64,000 nucleotides of DNA, taken from the NCBI RefSeq assembly GCF_019084545.1, contig NZ_JAHREP010000004.1:124001-188000 (forward strand). Direction: 5' to 3'. The stretch is from Marinobacterium ramblicola (GTDB lineage Bacteria; Pseudomonadota; Gammaproteobacteria; Pseudomonadales; Balneatricaceae). Shown piece after piece: positions 47,937 to 58,161 of the stretch (the stretch's first letter is position 1; each line of letters opens with the position of its first letter). Position numbers and translations under genes: made by a program. The notes under the pieces are model-generated. The model had not been told where the DNA came from. It made no database searches and was given only the letters and a program-made list of their open reading frames with translations.

Positions 47937-49454
47937 ATGAAGCAATCCTTACAGCTAAAAATCGGTCAGCAACTCACCATGACGCCCCAGCTGCAGCAGG
48001 CGATCCGTCTGTTACAGCTATCGACACTGGATCTGCAGCAGGAGATCCAGCAGGCACTGGAGAGTAACCCGCTGCTCGAAGTCAGCGAAGAGGATACAGA
48101 TCTTCCCGGCGATGACGGCGATCAAAACGCCGCTCAGGAGCCACCGCGCAGCAACGATGAGACCACTGAAAGCGCCGAAAGCGCTGCAGAGGAGGCATCG
48201 TACGAGGACAGCGCAGAGGACAGCTGGAGCGACGATATTCCCTCTGAACTGACCACCGACAGCTCCTGGGACGACACCTTTCAGAGCGCAGCGAGTAGCG
48301 GTTCCACGTCCCGGGATGACGATTGGGAGCCGGGCGACAACGACACCCGCGATGAGACACTGCAGGACCACCTGCTCTGGCAACTCAACCTGACACCGAT
48401 GAGTGACAGCGACCGACTGGTCGCCGAATCCATTATCGACGGAATCGAGCCCGACGGTTACCTGACGATCAGCACCGAGGAGCTGCTTGAGCAGTTCTGC
48501 CAGCAATACCCCGAGGAGTTCGCCGACAGCGAACTGGACGAGATCGAGGCGGTGTTGCACCGGGTGCAGCAGTTCGACCCGCCAGGGGTTGCCGCGCGCG
48601 ATCTGAGCGAGTGCCTGGCGATCCAGCTACGCCAGCTGCCGACCGACACACCCTGGATCAGTGAAGCACTCAAGCTGGTCGAGGATCACCTGCAGCTGCT
48701 CGGCAACCATGACTACAAGACCCTGCTGCGTCGCATGCGCGTCAAAGAGGAAGCGCTGCAGGAGATCATCCGTCTGATCCAGACACTGAACCCCAAACCG
48801 GGCGCCATGATCACCTCCAGCCAGTCTGAGTATGTGATACCGGATGTGGTAGTCACCAAACTCAAGGATGAGTGGGTGGTCAACCTGAACCCCGACGCAG
48901 CACCACGCCTGCGGATCAATACCCAGTATGCCGATCTGATCCGCCGCGCCGACAACAGCGCCGACAACAGCTTCCTGAAGAACCATCTGCAGGAGGCACG
49001 CTGGTTCCTGAAAAGCCTGCTCAGTCGCAACGAAACACTGCTCAAGGTGGCCACCGAGATCGTCGGTCGCCAATCGGAATTTCTTGAACAGGGCGAAGAG
49101 GCGATGAAACCGATGGTGCTGCATGACATCGCCGAAGCCGTCGGGATGCATGAGTCGACCATCTCGCGCGTCACCACACAGAAGTACATGCACACGCCGC
49201 GTGGCATCTTCGAGCTGAAGTACTTCTTCTCGAGCCATGTCAGCACTTCGGATGGCGGCGCCGCGTCTTCAACCGCCATTCGTGCCCTGATCAAAAAGCT
49301 GGTTTCGGCCGAGAATCCGGCCAAACCGTTAAGCGACAACAAGATCGCTCAGCTTCTGGATGAACAAGGAATCAACGTCGCCCGGCGCACCATCGCCAAA
49401 TATCGTGAAGCGTTGGCGATTCCGCCTTCTAATGAGCGCAAGCGTCTGGTTTAA
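47937..49454 (+). CDS. rpoN: RNA polymerase sigma-54 factor
   Basis: A 505-residue sigma-54. The Gln/Leu-rich activator-interacting region is at 1-50 ([20 protein letters not shown]). A long acidic linker covers about 50-120, then the core-binding domain. The helix-turn-helix [14 protein letters not shown] and the C-terminal RpoN box [10 protein letters not shown] near 482-491 recognise -24/-12 promoters. Its place after lptB and before hpf-ptsN-rapZ-ptsO is the conserved gammaproteobacterial order. Confidence 0.98.
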   Translation: MKQSLQLKIGQQLTMTPQLQQAIRLLQLSTLDLQQEIQQALESNPLLEVSEEDTDLPGDDGDQNAAQEPPRSNDETTESAESAAEEASYEDSAEDSWSDDIPSELTTDSSWDDTFQSAASSGSTSRDDDWEPGDNDTRDETLQDHLLWQLNLTPMSDSDRLVAESIIDGIEPDGYLTISTEELLEQFCQQYPEEFADSELDEIEAVLHRVQQFDPPGVAARDLSECLAIQLRQLPTDTPWISEALKLVEDHLQLLGNHDYKTLLRRMRVKEEALQEIIRLIQTLNPKPGAMITSSQSEYVIPDVVVTKLKDEWVVNLNPDAAPRLRINTQYADLIRRADNSADNSFLKNHLQEARWFLKSLLSRNETLLKVATEIVGRQSEFLEQGEEAMKPMVLHDIAEAVGMHESTISRVTTQKYMHTPRGIFELKYFFSSHVSTSDGGAASSTAIRALIKKLVSAENPAKPLSDNKIAQLLDEQGINVARRTIAKYREALAIPPSNERKRLV

Positions 49455-49505
49455 TTGAAGTGGAGAAGCACGATTCAAAAGCGTGCAACGACGAGGAGAA
49501 AACGT

Positions 49506-49796
49506 ATGCAGATCAACATTACTGGCCATCATGTCGAACTGACTGAAGCGCTTAACGACTATGTCCGCTCCAAGTTTGACAAGCTTGAGCGCCATTTTGA
49601 CAACATCACCAATGCCCAGGTGACCCTCAGCGTTGAGAAGCAGCGTCAACAAGCTGAAGCCGACGTACACATCGCCGGTGGACAGATCTTTGCCACCCAT
49701 GAGCACGATGACATGTATGCCGCGATCGATGGACTGATCGACAAGCTTGATCGCCAGATCATCAAACACAAGGAAAAGATGAAAGCACACAAATAA
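49506..49796 (+). CDS. hpf: Short ribosome hibernation-promoting factor
   Basis: A 96-residue HPF/YfiA family protein. It has QINITGHHVELTEALNDYVRSKFDKL at the start and basic residues in the beta-alpha-beta fold that occupy the mRNA/tRNA channel of 70S ribosomes. No C-terminal dimerisation domain is present, so it is the short form that works with RMF. GAGGAG lies before the ATG at 49506, which I prefer to the upstream in-frame start. Confidence 0.95.
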   Translation: MQINITGHHVELTEALNDYVRSKFDKLERHFDNITNAQVTLSVEKQRQQAEADVHIAGGQIFATHEHDDMYAAIDGLIDKLDRQIIKHKEKMKAHK

Positions 49797-49821
49797 AACC
49801 TGGAAGCTCCTGTCAAACACA

Positions 49822-50289
49822 ATGAACTTGACCGAACTGCTGAACGAATCGTGCACCCTCTGTCACGCCGATATCGTCAGTAAGAAACGAGCTCTGGAAC
49901 TGGCCAGCGACACCCTCGCTGGCCAGTCCGGCACTCCCGCCGCCGAACAGATCTTCAGCGGCCTGCTCAACCGCGAACGCCTTGGCAGCACCGGTATCGG
50001 TGATGGCGTTGCAATCCCCCACTGTCGTCTACCGGACTGCCAGCAGGCTATGGCACTGCTGATGACACTGGCCACCCCAATCGACTTCGACGCGATCGAT
50101 AACCGTCCCGTCGACCTGCTCTGCGTACTGCTGGTACCGGAGGATGGTGCCGAAGAACATCTGCAGACCCTGGCCGGCCTGGCTGAACTGTTCAGCCAGA
50201 GCGAGGTTCGGGAGCAGCTGCGCGCCTGCGAACAGTCACCGCAACTGTTCCAGACCATTCAGCAACTGGCTGGCGCACAGAGGGCCTGA
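49822..50289 (+). CDS. ptsN: PTS IIA-like nitrogen regulatory protein
   Basis: A 155-residue EIIA-Ntr with the phosphorylated His67 in AIPHCRLPDC and the LLVPEDGAEEHLQTLAGLAELF stretch. It receives phosphate from NPr (the ptsO product, same operon) and regulates potassium transport and other functions by its phosphorylation state; it transports no sugar. It overlaps rapZ by 1 base. Confidence 0.96.
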   Translation: MNLTELLNESCTLCHADIVSKKRALELASDTLAGQSGTPAAEQIFSGLLNRERLGSTGIGDGVAIPHCRLPDCQQAMALLMTLATPIDFDAIDNRPVDLLCVLLVPEDGAEEHLQTLAGLAELFSQSEVREQLRACEQSPQLFQTIQQLAGAQRA

Positions 50290-51146
50290 TGAAACTGGTC
50301 GTGATCAGCGGCCGCTCCGGCTCAGGCAAGAGTACCGCACTGCAGGCACTGGAGGATGTCGGCTTCTACTGCATCGACAACCTCCCTGCGCGCCTGCTGC
50401 CCGAGCTGATCGAACAGATGCTTGGCGACCCCGAACACCCCGAACAGTTAGCGGTAAGCATCGACGCGCGCAATCTGGTCAGCAACCTGCACGCCTTTCC
50501 CGACATCATCGCCGCCCTGTCGGCACGCGTCGATCTCAGCTGCGAAATCCTCTATCTGGATGCCGCCGAACCGACGCTGATCAAGCGCTACAGCGCCACC
50601 CGACGCAAGCACCCGCTGTCGGATAGCCAAGCCGGCCTGCAGGAAGCGATCGCCTACGAACGCATTCTGCTTGAAGGGATCGCGAGCCTCGCCGATATCC
50701 GCGTCGACACCACCCGACTGAGCCTCTACGAACTGCGCGATACGATCAAACTGCGTATCGCCCAGCGCAGCGAGCAGACCCTGTCGCTGCAGTTCGAATC
50801 CTTTGGTTTCAAGCACGGCGTACCGCTGGATGTGGACTTCACCTTCGATGTCAGGATGCTGCCCAACCCCTATTGGGTACCGGAGCTGCGCCAGTTTACC
50901 GGCCGCGAAGCCGAGGTGATCGAGTTTCTGCGGCGATCCCCGGAGGTCGACGAGATGATCGCCGATATTCGCGACTTTCTGGAGCGCTGGATCCCGCACT
51001 TCCAGCGCAATAATCGGAGCTACGTCACCATCGGTATCGGCTGTACCGGCGGGCAGCACCGCTCGGTCTATATCGCCGAGCAATTGGCTGGTCATTTCAG
51101 CCAACTTATGGATAATGTCCATGTTCGCCACCGTGAACTGACCTGA
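50289..51146 (+). CDS. rapZ: RNase adapter protein RapZ
   Basis: A 285-residue P-loop protein. Walker A is GRSGSGKST at 8-16, followed by FYCIDNLPARLLPEL and EPTLIKRYSATRRKHPL, and the C-terminal RNA-binding GIGCTGGQHRSVYIAE. In E. coli RapZ binds small RNAs of the GlmY/GlmZ type and guides RNase E, tuning amino-sugar supply to the envelope. Its place between ptsN and ptsO is conserved. Confidence 0.97.
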   Translation: MKLVVISGRSGSGKSTALQALEDVGFYCIDNLPARLLPELIEQMLGDPEHPEQLAVSIDARNLVSNLHAFPDIIAALSARVDLSCEILYLDAAEPTLIKRYSATRRKHPLSDSQAGLQEAIAYERILLEGIASLADIRVDTTRLSLYELRDTIKLRIAQRSEQTLSLQFESFGFKHGVPLDVDFTFDVRMLPNPYWVPELRQFTGREAEVIEFLRRSPEVDEMIADIRDFLERWIPHFQRNNRSYVTIGIGCTGGQHRSVYIAEQLAGHFSQLMDNVHVRHRELT

Positions 51147-51176
51147 TCCCCTCCTCGCTCGCCCCCAAGGAAGCCG

Positions 51177-51446
51177 ATGATCGAGAAGCAGCTGACAATA
51201 ATCAATAAACTCGGCCTGCATGCACGGGCCGCGGCAAAGTTGATCAACACCACCGGCCACTACTCCAGCGAGATCAAAATCGACAAGCAGGGGCGAGTCG
51301 TCGATGGCAAGAGCATCATGGCGGTGATGATGCTGGCTGCCTCCAAAGGCACGGATCTGATCTTCCGTATCAGCGGAGACGACGAAGAGGAAGCGATGGC
51401 CGCCATCGAAACCCTGATCAACAACCGCTTCGACGAGCCGGAATAA
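51177..51446 (+). CDS. ptsO: Phosphocarrier protein NPr (HPr-like)
   Basis: An 89-residue HPr-like protein with the phosphorylated His15 in GLHARAAAK and the KSIMAVMMLAASKGT segment. It carries phosphate from EI-Ntr (PtsP, not in this window) to PtsN. AAGGAAG lies before the ATG. It follows rapZ by 30 bp. Confidence 0.95.
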   Translation: MIEKQLTIINKLGLHARAAAKLINTTGHYSSEIKIDKQGRVVDGKSIMAVMMLAASKGTDLIFRISGDDEEEAMAAIETLINNRFDEPE

Positions 51447-51515
51447 GACGGGCATCTCGATCTCGCCGCTATACTTTTCATCATACCCGGCCACCTCCTA
51501 CTCGAGTGATCGCGC

Positions 51516-52868
51516 ATGAGTTCTCAGCAGGATAAACAAAGCCGACTCGACATGCTTGGCAGTGCGCTCGACAAGCGCGAGCTGCGCCAGCTCAGGTATA
51601 TGTTGAACAAGGGCCTGAGACCCGTTGAAGCGGCCAAGCTGCTGGAGAAATCCCCCCCCAAAGAGCGCGAGCTGCTGTGGAACCTGCTCAACCAGGAGAA
51701 CGAGGGCAAGATCCTTCAACATCTCGGCGATGATGTCCAGACCGCCATTCTCAGCCGCATGGATGCCAACGAGCTGCTGGTGGTGACCGAGGGCCTGGAT
51801 TCGGACGACATGGCCGACATCCTGCAGCAGCTGCCCGAGACGGTGATGAAAGAGCTGCTGCGGATCATGGACAAGCAGAACCGCAAGCGGGTCGAAAAGC
51901 TGCTCTCCTACCCGGAAGACACGGCCGGCGGCCTGATGAACACCGATGCCGTTACGGTGCGACCGGACATCAACGTCGAAACCGTGTTGCGCTATCTGCG
52001 CCGGCATACCGAGCTACCCCAATCCACCGACAGCCTGTTCGTGGTCAGCCGCAAAGACTCCTTTATCGGCATTTTGCCGCTGAGCCGACTGCTGACCTCA
52101 GACCCCCTGGTGATGGTGCGCGAGATCATGCAGACCGACCTGGCGCCAATACCGGCGGACCAGCCGGCCCAGGAGGTCGCGCGCCTGTTCGAAGATCAGG
52201 ACCTGGTCTCGGCGCCTGTGGTGGATGAGCATGGCAAGCTGCTCGGCCGTGTCACCATCGATGATGTGGTGGACGTGATCCGCGAGGACGCCGACCACTC
52301 GCTGATGAGCATGGCCGGTCTCGATGAGGACGAGGACACCTTCGCCCCGGCGATACGTACCACCCGCCGACGGGCGGTCTGGCTGGGGATCAACCTGATC
52401 ACCGCCTTTATCGCCTCGGCGGTGATCGGCCTGTTTGAAGATACGCTGGAGCAGGTGGTCGCGCTGGCGGTGCTGATGCCGATCGTCGCCTCGATGGGCG
52501 GGATCGCCGGCAGCCAGACGCTGACCCTGGTGATCCGCGGTCAGGCGCTTGGGCAGATAGAACGCAGCAATATCGGCTGGCTGTTCAATCGTGAGCTGAT
52601 CTCGGGCGCCCTGAACGGTACACTATGGGCGCTGATCGTGGCCGCCGTTGCCGTGGTCTGGTTCAACGACCTGACGGTTGGCATCGTAATCGCGCTGGCG
52701 ATCGTCATCAATCTGCTGGCCGGTGCCATGGCCGGCACTCTGCTGCCGATGATCCTGAAAAGCGCCGGCATCGATCCGGCACTGGCGGGCAGCGTACTGC
52801 TGACGACCATTACCGACGTGGTCGGCTTTTTTGCATTCCTGGGTCTGGCGACCCTGTTTTACGGTTAA
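51516..52868 (+). CDS. mgtE: MgtE magnesium transporter
   Basis: A 450-residue MgtE-type channel: an N-terminal helical magnesium-sensing domain (about 1-130), two CBS domains (about 135-255), a connecting helix, and five membrane segments from about 286 to the end. The pore region has PIVASMGGIAGSQTL near 322-336, typical of MgtE. High cytosolic magnesium closes the pore in the family. It follows the nitrogen PTS genes by 69 bp and precedes darP by 4 bp. Confidence 0.96.
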   Translation: MSSQQDKQSRLDMLGSALDKRELRQLRYMLNKGLRPVEAAKLLEKSPPKERELLWNLLNQENEGKILQHLGDDVQTAILSRMDANELLVVTEGLDSDDMADILQQLPETVMKELLRIMDKQNRKRVEKLLSYPEDTAGGLMNTDAVTVRPDINVETVLRYLRRHTELPQSTDSLFVVSRKDSFIGILPLSRLLTSDPLVMVREIMQTDLAPIPADQPAQEVARLFEDQDLVSAPVVDEHGKLLGRVTIDDVVDVIREDADHSLMSMAGLDEDEDTFAPAIRTTRRRAVWLGINLITAFIASAVIGLFEDTLEQVVALAVLMPIVASMGGIAGSQTLTLVIRGQALGQIERSNIGWLFNRELISGALNGTLWALIVAAVAVVWFNDLTVGIVIALAIVINLLAGAMAGTLLPMILKSAGIDPALAGSVLLTTITDVVGFFAFLGLATLFYG

Positions 52869-52872
52869 TACG

Positions 52873-53397
52873 ATGAGTGAATTTGAGCACGACACGGGAC
52901 TGGATCCCGACGAGGAGCTGGGCCCCAGCCGCAGCCAGATCAAGCGGGATATGGAAGCGCTGCAGGAGCTGGGCAAGCGCATCACTGAGCTGAACCCGGA
53001 TCAGCAGGCACAGGTGCCGATGGATGAGCGCCTGGCCAACGCCGTCGCCGAGATGCGCCGCCTCAGCTCGCATGGCGCTCGCAAACGTCATCTTCAGTTC
53101 ATCGGCAAGCTGATGCGCACCGCCGATGCCGAGGCGATTCGCGCCGTTATCGAGCGCTTCGATTCGGCGTCAGCCGCGCACAACCAGCACTTTCATGCGC
53201 TGGAGCGCTGGCGCGAGCGCTTGATCGACGGGGGTAATGAAGAGCTGCAGAGTTATATCGACGAGCATCCGAGCGCCGATATACAACACCTGCGCCAACT
53301 GGTGCGTAACGCCCAGAAGGAGCGCAAGGACGGCAAGTCCCCGGCACATGCCCGTAAGCTGTTCCGTTACCTGCGCGAGGTCAGTGAGCAGGCTTAA
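52873..53397 (+). CDS. darP: Ribosome biogenesis factor DarP (YjgA, DUF615)
   Basis: A 174-residue YjgA/DarP family protein, all helical, with SRSQIKRDMEALQELGKRI near 19-37 and the later RHLQFIGKLMR and RQLVRNAQKE blocks. It binds late 50S precursors in E. coli. I start at MSEFEH, 4 bp after mgtE; the longer frame is mgtE's own end. In many relatives it adjoins tldD, which is not present here. A hairpin overlaps its stop codon. Confidence 0.93.
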   Translation: MSEFEHDTGLDPDEELGPSRSQIKRDMEALQELGKRITELNPDQQAQVPMDERLANAVAEMRRLSSHGARKRHLQFIGKLMRTADAEAIRAVIERFDSASAAHNQHFHALERWRERLIDGGNEELQSYIDEHPSADIQHLRQLVRNAQKERKDGKSPAHARKLFRYLREVSEQA

Positions 53398-53407
53398 CGC
53401 CTGCTCA
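53385..53407 (+). terminator. Hairpin spanning the darP stop codon
   Basis: TGAGCAGGC and GCCTGCTCA pair perfectly (9 bp) around TTAAC, which contains the darP TAA. The T-tract after it is weak, so it is a probable but imperfect terminator between the convergent darP and nit genes. Confidence 0.55.
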
Positions 53408-53438
53408 TGTTCAGGGTGATCGGCTGCAATCCAGAGGT

Positions 53439-54302
53439 TTACAGCCAGCGATCGCGCCGATGCTGCCACACCGGCATCTCGGCACGCAGACGCTTGATCT
53501 TGCCCAGATCCACTTCAGCGACCACCACACCCTCTCCCTGATCCTTGCAGCCAAGCACCTCGCCCCAGGGATCCACGATCATCGAGTGCCCCCAGGTCTG
53601 CCGTTTGGGACTGTGCACGCCGCCCTGGCCCGCACCAAGACAGTAACACTGCGTCTCGATCGCCCGCGCCCGTAGCAGCACCTCCCAATGCGCTTCTCCG
53701 GTAACCCTGGTGAAGGCCGCCGGCACCAGCAGGATATCAGCGCCGAGGTCGCGCAGGCGTTGATAGTGTCCGGGAAAACGCAGGTCGTAACAGATACTCA
53801 GTCCGAGACACCCGACCGGTGAGTCAACCACCACCACCTCGTCGCCACCCGGCTCAAACCGCTCGGATTCGCGGTAACTCGACAGCGCATCGCCAACGTC
53901 GACATCGAACAGGTGACGTTTGTCATAGCTGGCGACGATCTTACCCTCCTGGTCGACCACCAGCAGCCGGCTGCGCACCCTGCCATCATCGATTCTGGAA
54001 CCATCGGGCCTCAGCAGCGCCGGCGAGCTACCGGCTACCAGCCAGATGCCGTGCTCACGGGCCTGGGCAGCCAACCAAGCGGACAGACGCCGATCCCGCA
54101 GCTCCTCTTCGGCCAGCTCCCGAATCTGACCACTCTCGATCAAGGCAAAGTTTTCCGGCAGCACCGCCACTCTGGCACCCTGTGCCGCCGCGCTGGCGAT
54201 AAGCCGCGCCGCCTGATCCAGATTGCCGGCCACATCCTTGCTTGAAACCATCTGTATCGCGGCGATCTTGCCGCCTTGCTCTGCAACACTCGAACCGGTC
54301 AT
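53439..54302 (-). CDS. Carbon-nitrogen hydrolase (Nit1-type)
   Basis: A 287-residue nitrilase-superfamily amidase with the complete catalytic triad Glu50 (LPEN), Lys128 (DKRHLF) and Cys171 (SICYDLRFP). The subgroup beside yhdP is Nit1-like, for which repair of deaminated glutathione has been shown in other organisms; that substrate is inference here. Its ATG overlaps the yhdP stop by 4 bases. In many gammaproteobacteria tldD follows this gene, but here darP converges on it instead. Confidence 0.9.
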   Translation of the reverse strand: MTGSSVAEQGGKIAAIQMVSSKDVAGNLDQAARLIASAAAQGARVAVLPENFALIESGQIRELAEEELRDRRLSAWLAAQAREHGIWLVAGSSPALLRPDGSRIDDGRVRSRLLVVDQEGKIVASYDKRHLFDVDVGDALSSYRESERFEPGGDEVVVVDSPVGCLGLSICYDLRFPGHYQRLRDLGADILLVPAAFTRVTGEAHWEVLLRARAIETQCYCLGAGQGGVHSPKRQTWGHSMIVDPWGEVLGCKDQGEGVVVAEVDLGKIKRLRAEMPVWQHRRDRWL

Positions 54303-57300
54303 TGTGACTCCTGCTTGCTCTGTGCATTGGAGGTCTGCAGCTCCACCTGAGGTTCGCTCCAGTCTCCGGAGATGCGGTATTTCAACGTAGTGACCCGCTC
54401 CAGCTTGTCCCCAATCAGCTTGTCGATCAGGAATACGGCACCCGCGACCTGAGGGGCACCCAGCAACACCGCGGCAAACGGGACGTTACTGGCCAACGGC
54501 AGCACCACCTCCATCTCCTTGTCCACAGTCTCGTCGATCAGGTTCAGAGAGCCCGTCGCTTTCAGGTTGGCCGATGGCCCCTCCATCAACAGCGGCTCCA
54601 GCGTGGACGCGACCCCGTTGGCGATTCGGTAGTGTCCCTCGAGACGATCGAATGCAACCCCCTTCTGAAACAGATCGGAGAAGTCGAGTTTCAACCGGCG
54701 CCCAAGGGTGTTGAAATTGAGGATGCCGAATACCCGGAGCAGGTTGGCGCTATTACCCGATTCGATCAGCCGACCATTCTTGAACCTGAACTGCAACGCG
54801 CCATTCAGATTGGCGGCTTTAATCGACCAGGGCGCGCCCGACCACTCAAGCTGCAGGTTCGAACTCAACTCCTCGCTTTCGATCGCCTTCTCCATCTGCC
54901 ACTGTTCGAGCTGACGTCCGATATCCTTGCCCTGGATCTTCAGCGTCAACCCGGTATGGGGGTGTGAGCCGCCCAACCAGTTGAGTTCACCCTTGATATT
55001 GAGCTGTGCGAGCTGGGCCTCGATATTCTGCACCCGCAGGCGCTCTCCATCCGGACGCACATTGGCCTTCCAACGCCCCCAGTCCCGCCCACGGAAGATA
55101 AGCTTGGCGATCTCGATATCGGCGGCCTGCAGCGACTCTGGGCTTAACAACGGACTTTCCGCGCTCGCCTCGATGCTACCCTTCTCGGCGCTGTCCCCGG
55201 ACCCTGACTTAGCGTCTACGGGTTGCCCTACCGACAGCCGCGACAGCTTGACCCCGATCGGCAGATCGGCATCGGGAATCCGCAGATTCCCCGCAATCTC
55301 CTCGCCCTCCAGATGTACCCCCCAACCGTCGGTCTCAGGCGTCACGATCGCGTGCAGATCGTTGAGCGTGTTGCCGCCGACCAGCACCCGGTCTATCCAC
55401 AGATCGACCTCCTGCAGTGGCTGGGTTGATGCCGCCACTCCCGGCACGTCTTCCTGAGTAGAGGCCGACACCAGCCGATCCAGCAGCGTCATCAGCTCAC
55501 CGACCTCCAGTTGCGCTACCGAGCCATCGACATACAGCCCCCCATTCGGTCTCAACGCGGGAGCACCTTCGCCCAAGTGCAGGGTGCCGCGCAGGCTCGG
55601 ATGGGCAAGATCGAAACGGCCCCCGAGTGCCTGGCGATAGTTGAAATCGAGCTGCTGGGCATCCAGCGCCAGCGTCAGTTTCAGCTCGCCTGGCTGGTCA
55701 GCGGAAAGACGCAGCGGCGAGGGCAGATCCACCGCCACCCCTTGCAGATCGGAATACAACTCCAGCCCGCTGGCGCAGTCAGCCTGACCAGTGCAGAGCG
55801 TAAGCGCTGCCGAATAGCCCAGGATTCCGTTCATCAGACTCAGCTGATCGATCCCGCTCCAGCGTTGCGCCGCCTCGATCGGCAGTTGCCCCTGCATATC
55901 GACCCGCGTAACCCCCTTGGCGGTGGCGATCTGTCCCGTGATCGGCTGATCGAAAATCCTGCCCCCCAGCTTGCCGCTGGAGAGGCCGCCGGCGGTTGTA
56001 TAGCCCAGGCTGCCGCTGAGTTGAGACAGGCTCAAGCGCGCCGCCTGCGATTCGAGCTTGCCATCGCTCAGCCGCCCTTTGGCGACAACATTCAGTTTGG
56101 CGCCGGCATCACTCTGTACCGGAATATCCAGGCGCAGCTCGGTTTGCATGGTGCCCCCGAAATGCCAGTCGCCCAGCGCATCGCCGACCGATTGCAAGGG
56201 TTTCGAGCGCAGCACCTGCTCGATGTCATCTGCCGGCCCGTCGAGTTGTGCCATCACCGACAGCCTGGGCTCGTGCAACGGCTTGTACGCCCAGCCCGAG
56301 GTGATCGTTGAATCCAACAGCTGCGCATGACGGATATCGACCCGCAGATCGCCGTTGTGGATATAGAGGAAAAAGTCCGCGTCATCGATACTGGGCCAGT
56401 CAGGGTCATATTTCAGCTGAGCCTGATCGATATCGAAGAACAGCTGCACCACCGGAGGGTGCCTCGGCTCGATACTGCGGGTGCCGCCATGCAGCACCAG
56501 CCCAGCCTGGCGAATATGCCCGGCCTGAATCGCATCGCCCAGCCAGCGATACAACCCCTCGCCCACCTCGTGCCCGGGCGTGAAGCTTTGTGCGCGGGTC
56601 GCATCCGCATCGGTGATTCCGATCTGCAATGTGAGCTCCGTCTGCAGCTCTCTATCATAGGGAATTTCGATGCTGAAGCGCCCCGCCGCGCTGACGCTCG
56701 AATCCTTGAGGTGCAGCAGTTCGCTGTGGATAAGTGCAGCGTCGGGGCTTAGTTCCCAGCGCACGATACCGTCCGCCCTGTTGAACGCCCACTCCTCCGG
56801 GTAGAGTTTGGGGAAGTGCAGATCGAAGCGGTCGGAAACCAGATGGACCGCACCGCCGTTGATATCCGCCTGCAAGAGACCGGATACGCCAGTGGCCGCG
56901 GGAGCACCATAATAGTCCTGTACGGCAAGCTCATCGGCATCCGCACGCAGCTGAAAATCCCGCCACTCGCCATTTTCAGGCCACTCGACCACCAGGTTTT
57001 TCAACCGCCCACTCGGCTGCAGATCGGTCGCGAGTTCGATCGCATTTTCCGGAAGTATGGGCTGATGTATCAGCCAGTCGGTCAGGGCCGCGAGCTCCAC
57101 CTCAGGCATCGCCAGCCGTTGCAGCATGAAGGGCTGTTGCCAGCCTGCGCCCTCCAGCAGCACCTGAGGCAGCACCAGTTCGGCGCCTTCGGTATTGAGG
57201 TGGATATCGTTCAGCTGCAGTTGATAGCCGCCCGCCCTGGGCAACAACGCGAAATCGAGATAGCTGTTGCTCAGCACCACCCGCTTCGGTGCCACACCAT

Positions 57301-58147
57301 AGTCCAGTTCACCGACGGCCAACGCCCCCCTCAGCGACTGCAGCGCCCCCTCATGCCAGCGGCCCCAGAACTCGGTACCGGCACGCAAACGGATCAGCGG
57401 CAGTTCGATATTGACCAGGTTGAACAGTTCCGGTCCCAGCGAGTCGAGCTTGAGGTAGAAGGGGTAATCGCCGCGTAACGGGTCTTCGGGCGTGCCCTCG
57501 AACTGGATCGCGAACTCCAGTCGGGTATCCTCGCCGAGCCCCGCCAGGCTCAACTGGCCGCTCAGCTGGTGTTGCGTGTCGACGTTTTCCAGCAGTGCAT
57601 CGATCGACTCCAACTGGCGGGCGCTGCCGACATCGGGAATCATCATCAAACGGGAGTCACGAATCCCCACTTTTGGCTGACTGAGGATGAGACCCAATAG
57701 ACGCCGCCAGCCCTGCTCCGACATACCGCTGCTGTTGGCACCCACACCAGGTCGATGCAGCCAACGGCCGTCGCGCTGCTGCCAGAATCCGTTAACGGCG
57801 CTCAACTCCAGCTTTTCGAAGATCGGTTGCCAACGCAGCAGGGAGCGCCAGGGATCGATCTGGACTTCGATACTTTCGATACTCAGGCGTACCTCTGGCC
57901 CCTGCTCACCGGTGCTGAATACCCTGAGCCCACCCAGGCTGAGCGCGGGATAGTATCCCTCCCAGCGTGCGTCGAGTGTGCTGATATCGAGATTGACGCC
58001 AAGAGACTCGCCAAGATAATCGGCAATTTCACTGCGATAATCGGCCACTCTCGGCAGCCCCAGACGCAGAGCCAGAATGGCGATACCGATCAGCATCGCC
58101 AGCATCAAGCTCCACCAGCTAAGGTGCTTAACCGATGCCTTGAGCAT
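54299..58147 (-). CDS. yhdP: YhdP, AsmA-like large envelope protein
   Basis: A 1282-residue AsmA-family protein with a single N-terminal membrane helix (about 12-30) and a very long periplasmic beta-rich region. The YhdP/TIGR02099 ending LLRVFGILNFNTLGRRLKLDFSDL-type sequence lies near residue 1140, with LPLASNVPFAAVLLGAPQVAGAVFLID later. YhdP, TamB and YdbH form bridge-like channels that carry phospholipids to the outer membrane, complementing Mla transport in the opposite direction. It lies 14 bp after rng. Confidence 0.93.
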   Translation of the reverse strand: MLKASVKHLSWWSLMLAMLIGIAILALRLGLPRVADYRSEIADYLGESLGVNLDISTLDARWEGYYPALSLGGLRVFSTGEQGPEVRLSIESIEVQIDPWRSLLRWQPIFEKLELSAVNGFWQQRDGRWLHRPGVGANSSGMSEQGWRRLLGLILSQPKVGIRDSRLMMIPDVGSARQLESIDALLENVDTQHQLSGQLSLAGLGEDTRLEFAIQFEGTPEDPLRGDYPFYLKLDSLGPELFNLVNIELPLIRLRAGTEFWGRWHEGALQSLRGALAVGELDYGVAPKRVVLSNSYLDFALLPRAGGYQLQLNDIHLNTEGAELVLPQVLLEGAGWQQPFMLQRLAMPEVELAALTDWLIHQPILPENAIELATDLQPSGRLKNLVVEWPENGEWRDFQLRADADELAVQDYYGAPAATGVSGLLQADINGGAVHLVSDRFDLHFPKLYPEEWAFNRADGIVRWELSPDAALIHSELLHLKDSSVSAAGRFSIEIPYDRELQTELTLQIGITDADATRAQSFTPGHEVGEGLYRWLGDAIQAGHIRQAGLVLHGGTRSIEPRHPPVVQLFFDIDQAQLKYDPDWPSIDDADFFLYIHNGDLRVDIRHAQLLDSTITSGWAYKPLHEPRLSVMAQLDGPADDIEQVLRSKPLQSVGDALGDWHFGGTMQTELRLDIPVQSDAGAKLNVVAKGRLSDGKLESQAARLSLSQLSGSLGYTTAGGLSSGKLGGRIFDQPITGQIATAKGVTRVDMQGQLPIEAAQRWSGIDQLSLMNGILGYSAALTLCTGQADCASGLELYSDLQGVAVDLPSPLRLSADQPGELKLTLALDAQQLDFNYRQALGGRFDLAHPSLRGTLHLGEGAPALRPNGGLYVDGSVAQLEVGELMTLLDRLVSASTQEDVPGVAASTQPLQEVDLWIDRVLVGGNTLNDLHAIVTPETDGWGVHLEGEEIAGNLRIPDADLPIGVKLSRLSVGQPVDAKSGSGDSAEKGSIEASAESPLLSPESLQAADIEIAKLIFRGRDWGRWKANVRPDGERLRVQNIEAQLAQLNIKGELNWLGGSHPHTGLTLKIQGKDIGRQLEQWQMEKAIESEELSSNLQLEWSGAPWSIKAANLNGALQFRFKNGRLIESGNSANLLRVFGILNFNTLGRRLKLDFSDLFQKGVAFDRLEGHYRIANGVASTLEPLLMEGPSANLKATGSLNLIDETVDKEMEVVLPLASNVPFAAVLLGAPQVAGAVFLIDKLIGDKLERVTTLKYRISGDWSEPQVELQTSNAQSKQESQ

Positions 58148-58161
58148 AAGTGGCGCGATCC

